A stretch of 10,453 nt of DNA from an uncultured Tannerella sp. (GTDB lineage: Bacteria > Bacteroidota > Bacteroidia > Bacteroidales > Tannerellaceae), in NCBI GenBank assembly GCA_938036405.1, contig CALHPT010000023.1, positions 1-10,453 on the forward strand, read 5' to 3'. Within the stretch, counting starts at the first letter, position 1. Every line of letters starts with the position of its first letter. A model generated the notes under the pieces. The model ran no database searches and had not been told where the DNA came from. It worked only from the letters and a program-made list of their open reading frames with translations. This document shows, piece by piece, positions 7,047 to 10,453 of this stretch. The position numbers were made by a program, and so were the translations under genes.

Positions 7047-7940
7047 ATGCGCACACTGAAAGTGATTATCCATACAGAGAATCCACATGACCATCAGAAG
7101 GTGATGGGTACGTCGGATTGTGTGATGACCGTCCTTTCGCGTCGGTTTTGCGAAAAGATGGATCTCTCCAAAATCGATGAGATGAAGAAGCCCGCCCTTT
7201 ATCTGCTCGTGGACGAGGAGAGAAAAGCCTATATCGGACAGACTCGGAGTTTTAACAGCCGCGTAAAGGATCATTTAGGGAAGAAGAAATGGTGGACGCG
7301 AGCCTATGTGTTTGTCTCCGATGCGGGTCGATACAATACGGCCAGCATTGAATACTTAGAATATTTGGCCATTCAAGAAGGTTTGGCTGTTGGCATATAT
7401 GACCTGTCGGATAATTGGCAAATACCAACGGAGCCGACCTTGCAGAAATATGATCGAAATGAGTATGACGAAATATTTGAAGGGATCAAGTTCTTTCTCG
7501 AATATGAGCGGTGCTTTGTCTTTGTAAAGCCTGAAGTGAACGCGCAAGCAGATACTTCTTTGCAGAAAGAATCCATCATTCCTCAACTGGTAGCTAAAGA
7601 TTGTCCTGTGTTTTACCTGAATCATACGAATCACACCTGTGTGGCGCGAGGCTACCCGCTGAACGATGGGACAAAGTCTTTTGTCGTATTGAAGGGATCA
7701 GAGATCTCAGTAAAAGAGAGCAACACTAAAGGCGGCAGTGCACGAGTCGAGATGTTGAAGCATTGCACGCTGTGCGGTGATGAGAAATATGTACTCAATG
7801 AGGATCTTGTATTCAAAACTCCGAGCGGAGCCTCCGGCGCCTGCTTGGGGCAAAGCAGCAACGGCTATGAGGTATGGAAAACTGAAGCAGGTGTGACGCT
7901 CAAATCGTATTTGGAAAACCTCAAACAAACGCATTCCTAA
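7047..7940 (+). CDS. GIY-YIG nuclease family protein with C-terminal DUF4357
   Basis: The 297-residue protein has a GIY-YIG-type nuclease fold: YLL (52-54) and YIG (62-64) form the signature strands, Arg72 is the likely catalytic arginine, His76 lies in the same helix, and Glu102 is the likely metal ligand. The N-terminal 47 residues form a small beta-rich domain usual in this subfamily. Residues about 249-290, with PSGAS (259-263) and Trp277 in a G-Y-x-V-W-K context, match DUF4357, a C-terminal domain found with nucleases and restriction-modification proteins. Codon use is much more AT-rich than in its neighbours (hand count: 21 of 60 G+C at 7441-7500 against 44 of 60 at 8281-8340), which suggests transfer. 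The stop codon directly abuts prfA. The role is unknown; defence or DNA processing is a guess. Confidence 0.87.
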   Translation: MRTLKVIIHTENPHDHQKVMGTSDCVMTVLSRRFCEKMDLSKIDEMKKPALYLLVDEERKAYIGQTRSFNSRVKDHLGKKKWWTRAYVFVSDAGRYNTASIEYLEYLAIQEGLAVGIYDLSDNWQIPTEPTLQKYDRNEYDEIFEGIKFFLEYERCFVFVKPEVNAQADTSLQKESIIPQLVAKDCPVFYLNHTNHTCVARGYPLNDGTKSFVVLKGSEISVKESNTKGGSARVEMLKHCTLCGDEKYVLNEDLVFKTPSGASGACLGQSSNGYEVWKTEAGVTLKSYLENLKQTHS

Positions 7941-9050
7941 ATGAACACTAACCCCATCCTTCAAAAGCTCGACGGCCTTACGGCTCGTTTCGAGGAAGTG
8001 TCCACGCTGATCACTGACCCCGAGGTCATCGCTGATCGCAACCGCTTCGTGCGGCTGACTAAAGAATACAAAGGCCTCGAGGAGCTCTTGGCCGCAAAAC
8101 GCGACTACGAGCAACTGTTGGCCAACCTCGACGAGGCGCGAAACATCGTCATGAACGACGATGATCCAGACCTCAAGGAGATGGCCCGCGAAGAGATCGC
8201 GGCCGGCGAGGCGCGTCTGCCTGACCTGGAGGAGCAGATCAAGCTCATGCTCGTTCCCGCCGATCCGGAGGACGCTAAGAACGCCATCGTCGAGATTCGC
8301 GGCGGCACGGGCGGCGACGAGGCCGCGCTCTTTGCCGGTGACCTCTATCGGATGTACGCCAAATACTGCGAGGTGAAGGGCTGGGGGGTGGCCGTGTCGA
8401 GCGTCAGCGAGGGTACCTCGGGCGGATTTAAGGAGATCATCTTCACCGTCACGGGCGACAACGTGTACGGCACGCTCAAATACGAGTCGGGCGTGCACCG
8501 CGTGCAGCGTGTGCCGCAGACCGAGACGCAGGGACGCGTCCACACGTCGGCGGCCACCGTGGCCGTCTTGCCCGAGGCCGACGAGTTCGACGTAGAGATC
8601 AACGAGGGCGAGATCCGTTGGGACACCTTCCGCAGCAGTGGCGCGGGCGGACAGAACGTGAACAAGGTGGAGTCGGGCGTCAGGCTGAACTATACGTGGC
8701 GCAACCCCGTCACGGGCGAGGCGGAAGAGATCCGCATCGAGTGTACCGAGACGCGCGACCAGCCGAAGAACAAGGAGCGCGCCCTCTCGCGCCTCCGCTC
8801 TTTCATCTACGACCGCGAGCACAGTAAATACATGGACGACATCGCCTCGCGTCGCAAGACCATGGTCTCCACCGGAGACCGTTCGGCCAAGATCCGCACC
8901 TATAACTTTCCCCAAGGTCGCATCACTGACCACCGCATCAATTACACCATCTACAACCTCCCCGCCTTCATGAACGGCGACATACAGGACTGCATCGACC
9001 GCCTCACGATCGCTGAAAATGCTGAACGTATCAAGGAGAGCGAGCTTTGA
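7941..9050 (+). CDS. prfA: Peptide chain release factor 1 (RF1)
   Basis: RF1 ends translation at UAA and UAG. The 369-residue protein carries the GGQ motif (236-238, in SSGAGGQNVNK), whose glutamine is methylated and drives peptidyl-tRNA hydrolysis. It also has a P-x-T recognition tripeptide, here PQT (192-194), at the RF1 position before the conserved ETQGRVHTS. RF2 would have SPF there and usually a programmed frameshift, which is absent. The N-terminal helical domain and GGTGGDEA (121-128) are typical. ATG 7941 follows the upstream TAA with no gap and has no visible Shine-Dalgarno. Translation may be coupled to the nuclease gene, or the gene may have its own promoter inside that gene. Length is normal. 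Confidence 0.98.
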   Translation: MNTNPILQKLDGLTARFEEVSTLITDPEVIADRNRFVRLTKEYKGLEELLAAKRDYEQLLANLDEARNIVMNDDDPDLKEMAREEIAAGEARLPDLEEQIKLMLVPADPEDAKNAIVEIRGGTGGDEAALFAGDLYRMYAKYCEVKGWGVAVSSVSEGTSGGFKEIIFTVTGDNVYGTLKYESGVHRVQRVPQTETQGRVHTSAATVAVLPEADEFDVEINEGEIRWDTFRSSGAGGQNVNKVESGVRLNYTWRNPVTGEAEEIRIECTETRDQPKNKERALSRLRSFIYDREHSKYMDDIASRRKTMVSTGDRSAKIRTYNFPQGRITDHRINYTIYNLPAFMNGDIQDCIDRLTIAENAERIKESEL

Positions 9051-9091
9051 GAGCTAAAAACGAAAAGGGAAAAACGAAAAATGGCGAGTAC

Positions 9092-9171
9092 CCGGCCAAG
9101 CTTCCCTGGCCTCGGCAGAGGCCTTGACTTTCTTTTCGCCTCCTTTTCTTGTGTCAAGACAAGAAAAGGAG
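9092..9171 (+). repeat. Multi-hairpin intergenic repeat, forward copy (E2)
   Basis: The element begins 42 bases after prfA. A ggcca/tggcc stem (9094-9098/9107-9111) overlaps a 6-bp stem (9108-9113/9118-9123) with a GGCA loop. After a short pyrimidine-rich link comes a perfect 13-bp stem (9140-9152/9159-9171) around the loop GTCAAG. The 5' arm of this stem is nearly all pyrimidine and the 3' arm nearly all purine. The same plan recurs at 10167-10253 with different stem bases but the same loops. No T-run follows, so a simple terminator is unlikely. Confidence 0.75.
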
Positions 9172-9178
9172 AAATGAA

Positions 9179-9258
9179 GGGATCTTCTTTTCTTCCCTTG
9201 ATGGAAGAAAAGAAGCAAAAGAAGATCAAGGCAGCAGGGCTGCCGGCCAACTTGGCCG
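9179..9258 (-). repeat. Multi-hairpin intergenic repeat, inverted copy (E3)
   Basis: This copy is head to head with E2, 7 bases away. Read on the minus strand it has a cggcc/ggccg hairpin (9244-9258), a 6-bp GC hairpin with a CCT loop (9230-9244), and then a perfect 13-bp stem (9184-9196/9203-9215) around ATCAAG. A further 11-bp outer pairing (9181-9191/9217-9227) competes with it. Bases 9179-9204 are the reverse complement of 10228-10253 at 25 of 26 positions. Confidence 0.75.
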
Positions 9259-9312
9259 AAGCCTCGAAAGACAATCCATCTCCCCCGAGAAAATTCAAAA
9301 CGACATAGCCAC

Positions 9313-10125
9313 ATGAATAAGAACGAACTCATCCAGAACATCCGCCGCAAGAAATCCTTCCTCTGCGTCGGGCTTGACACGGATCTGAAGAAGATTCCGC
9401 CGCATTTGTTGAATGACGAAGACCCGATCTTCGCTTTCAACCGCGCCATCATCGACGCTACGGCCGAATACACCATCGCGTATAAACCCAACCTCGCCTT
9501 CTACGAGTGCGCCGGCGCACGCGGCTGGTTGGCCTTCGAGAAGACCGTCCGCTACCTCCGCGAGCATCACCCGGACACGTTCCTCATCGCCGACGCCAAA
9601 CGCGGCGATATCGGCAACACATCGGCGCTCTACGCCCGCACCTTCTTTGAGGAGACCGACGTGGACGCCCTCACCGTCGCGCCCTATATGGGCGAAGACA
9701 GCGTTACGCCCTTCCTCGGCTACGACGGCAAGTGGGTCGTGCTGCTCGCCCTGACGTCAAACAAGGGCTCGGCCAACTTCCAGCTCACGGCTTCGGCCGA
9801 CGGCGAGCGACTCTTTGAGCGCGTCCTCAGGCAGTCGCAAGAGTGGGCCGACGACGAGCGGATGATGTACGTCGTCGGAGCCACGCAGGGACGTATGTTT
9901 GAGGACATCCGCCGCATCGCCCCGCGCCACTTCCTGCTCGTGCCCGGCGTGGGTGCACAAGGCGGATCGCTCGACGAGGTCTGTCGCTATGGCATGAACG
10001 CCGACTGCGGACTGATCGTCAACTCCTCGCGCGCCATCCTCTATGCCGACCGCACCGAGGCCTTCGCCACGGCCGCCGCTCGCGAAGCCCGCGCCGTGCA
10101 GCAGCAGATGGCTGCCTACCTGTGA
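9313..10125 (+). CDS. pyrF: Orotidine 5'-phosphate decarboxylase, type 2
   Basis: This enzyme catalyses the last step of UMP synthesis, removing CO2 from orotidine 5'-phosphate in the cytoplasm. The 270-residue protein shows FLCVGLDTD (16-24) at the first strand, the substrate-contacting YKPN (57-60) and the catalytic core DAKRGDIG (94-101), with Asp94, Lys96 and Asp99 as the charged network. VAPYMGEDS and VPGVGAQGG (phosphate-binding loop region) follow. The length suits the larger type 2 subfamily (about 270 residues, against about 230 for type 1). It lies 262 bases after prfA, the gap being filled by hairpin repeats. prfA and pyrF are, as I recall, neighbours in other Bacteroidales. Confidence 0.97.
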   Translation: MNKNELIQNIRRKKSFLCVGLDTDLKKIPPHLLNDEDPIFAFNRAIIDATAEYTIAYKPNLAFYECAGARGWLAFEKTVRYLREHHPDTFLIADAKRGDIGNTSALYARTFFEETDVDALTVAPYMGEDSVTPFLGYDGKWVVLLALTSNKGSANFQLTASADGERLFERVLRQSQEWADDERMMYVVGATQGRMFEDIRRIAPRHFLLVPGVGAQGGSLDEVCRYGMNADCGLIVNSSRAILYADRTEAFATAAAREARAVQQQMAAYL

Positions 10126-10166
10126 CGTAATTGTCAATGGCAACCATGACCCAACGGCAACAGGTA

Positions 10167-10253
10167 TCCGGCTAAGTTGGCCGGCGTACTTGGCCGAACT
10201 TCCTTGCCCCGGCAGGGGCCTTTTCTTCCGTCAAGGGAAGAAAAGAAGATCCC
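10167..10253 (+). repeat. Multi-hairpin intergenic repeat, forward copy (E4)
   Basis: A ccggc/gccgg hairpin (10168-10172/10180-10184) is followed by a gcccc/ggggc stem (10206-10210/10215-10219) with a GGCA loop, then a perfect 10-bp stem (10220-10229/10236-10245) with the loop GTCAAG. The loops are identical to copy E2 while several stem pairs differ in a compensating way. The copy begins 41 bases after pyrF. Bases 10126-10166 before it hold nothing I can identify. Confidence 0.75.
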
Positions 10254-10266
10254 ATCCAGAAAAACG

Positions 10267-10318
10267 AAAAGTCCTGCCCGCGGAAAGGGTCTCCCCCTCT
10301 CTGCCGGCAGGACTTTTT
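10267..10318 (+). terminator. Probable rho-independent terminator after pyrF
   Basis: A perfect 12-bp stem pairs 10267-10278 (aaaagtcctgcc) with 10306-10317. It ends in a run of five T (10314-10318), with A-rich sequence on the other side, so it could work in either direction. The loop is long (27 bases) but contains its own small aggg/ccct pairing. It lies about 140 bases beyond pyrF, after hairpin repeat E4. Confidence 0.55.
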
Positions 10319-10324
10319 GCGATT

Positions 10325-10453
10325 GCCTGAGGAAATCGCTCGAAACTTTTGGGCCGAAAGCCTGAGGAAATCGCTCGAAAAAAACTTTTTCGGCCGAAAG
10401 CCTGAGGAAATCGCTCGAAAAAAACTTTTTCAGCCAAAAGCCTGAGGAAATCG
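10325..10453 (+). repeat. 40-bp tandem repeat array, cut by the window end
   Basis: Units start with GCCTGAGGAAATCGCTCG at 10325 (35 bases), 10360 (40 bases), 10400 (40 bases) and 10440 (14 bases to the window end). The full units contain a cgaaaaa/tttttcg hairpin around a 3-base loop; the first unit is shorter because it lacks part of the A and T runs. The array probably continues beyond the window. Half of the unit is related to the 41-bp array at 6822-7007. No reading frame here is credible because the 40-base unit shifts frame. Confidence 0.88.

Noticed and set aside
6723..7090. Several overlapping small proteins of the type FATPLQ...KTFW
   Set aside because: The 41-base unit shifts frame at each copy, so similar peptides appear in several frames on both strands. 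They have no start signals or known domains.
7707..8933. 408-codon minus-strand reading frame opposite prfA
   Set aside because: It mirrors the strongly conserved prfA codons, runs through two unrelated genes and resembles no family. The same applies to the minus-strand frames at 3080-3964, 1607-2434 and 5941-6597.
9092..9258. Rho-independent terminators between prfA and pyrF
   Set aside because: The stems are strong but none is followed by a T-run, and the 13-bp stems are purine/pyrimidine-rich rather than GC-rich. The repeat-family explanation fits better.

Overview
The window looks like a chromosomal segment of a GC-rich member of the Bacteroidales, most plausibly an oral Tannerella/Porphyromonas relative. 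The supporting signs are a Bacteroidetes-type promoter (TATTTTTG), a TonB receptor with an N-terminal carboxypeptidase-regulatory-like domain, a lipoprotein with an SDDD export signal, a PepSY membrane protein, a periplasmic CbiK-type chelatase, and a prfA-pyrF pair. The exact species cannot be fixed from the sequence alone.

Bases 1-6621 form one uptake locus. A promoter at about 55-84 leads into a complete cobalamin (B12) riboswitch (91-290). Its downstream hairpin can kiss the aptamer loop and cover the ribosome binding site of a TonB-dependent receptor (341-2737). Then follow a surface lipoprotein of the DUF4374 beta-propeller type (2900-4168), a four-helix PepSY membrane protein (4193-5650) and a secreted CbiK/IhtB-like chelatase (5704-6621), all on the + strand. 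The first three genes have the layout of the xenosiderophore system XusABC of Bacteroides thetaiotaomicron. Here that layout is joined to a B12 riboswitch and a tetrapyrrole chelatase, which points to a corrinoid, cobalt or tetrapyrrole-metal cargo (inference). A 7-bp tandem repeat begins on the receptor stop codon and fills most of the gap before the lipoprotein gene.

Bases 6622-7046 hold no gene. They contain two inverted repeats and an array of a 41-bp repeat. An AT-richer gene follows (7047-7940) for a GIY-YIG nuclease with a C-terminal DUF4357 domain; its stop codon directly abuts the start codon of prfA (release factor 1, 7941-9050). pyrF (orotidine 5'-phosphate decarboxylase, 9313-10125) comes next. 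The gaps around pyrF hold copies of an intergenic element made of several hairpins, with conserved loops and compensating stem changes. A degenerate copy lies at the left edge of the window. The window ends with a terminator-like hairpin and a 40-bp tandem array, cut off by the window end, that shares half of its unit with the 41-bp array at 6.9 kb.
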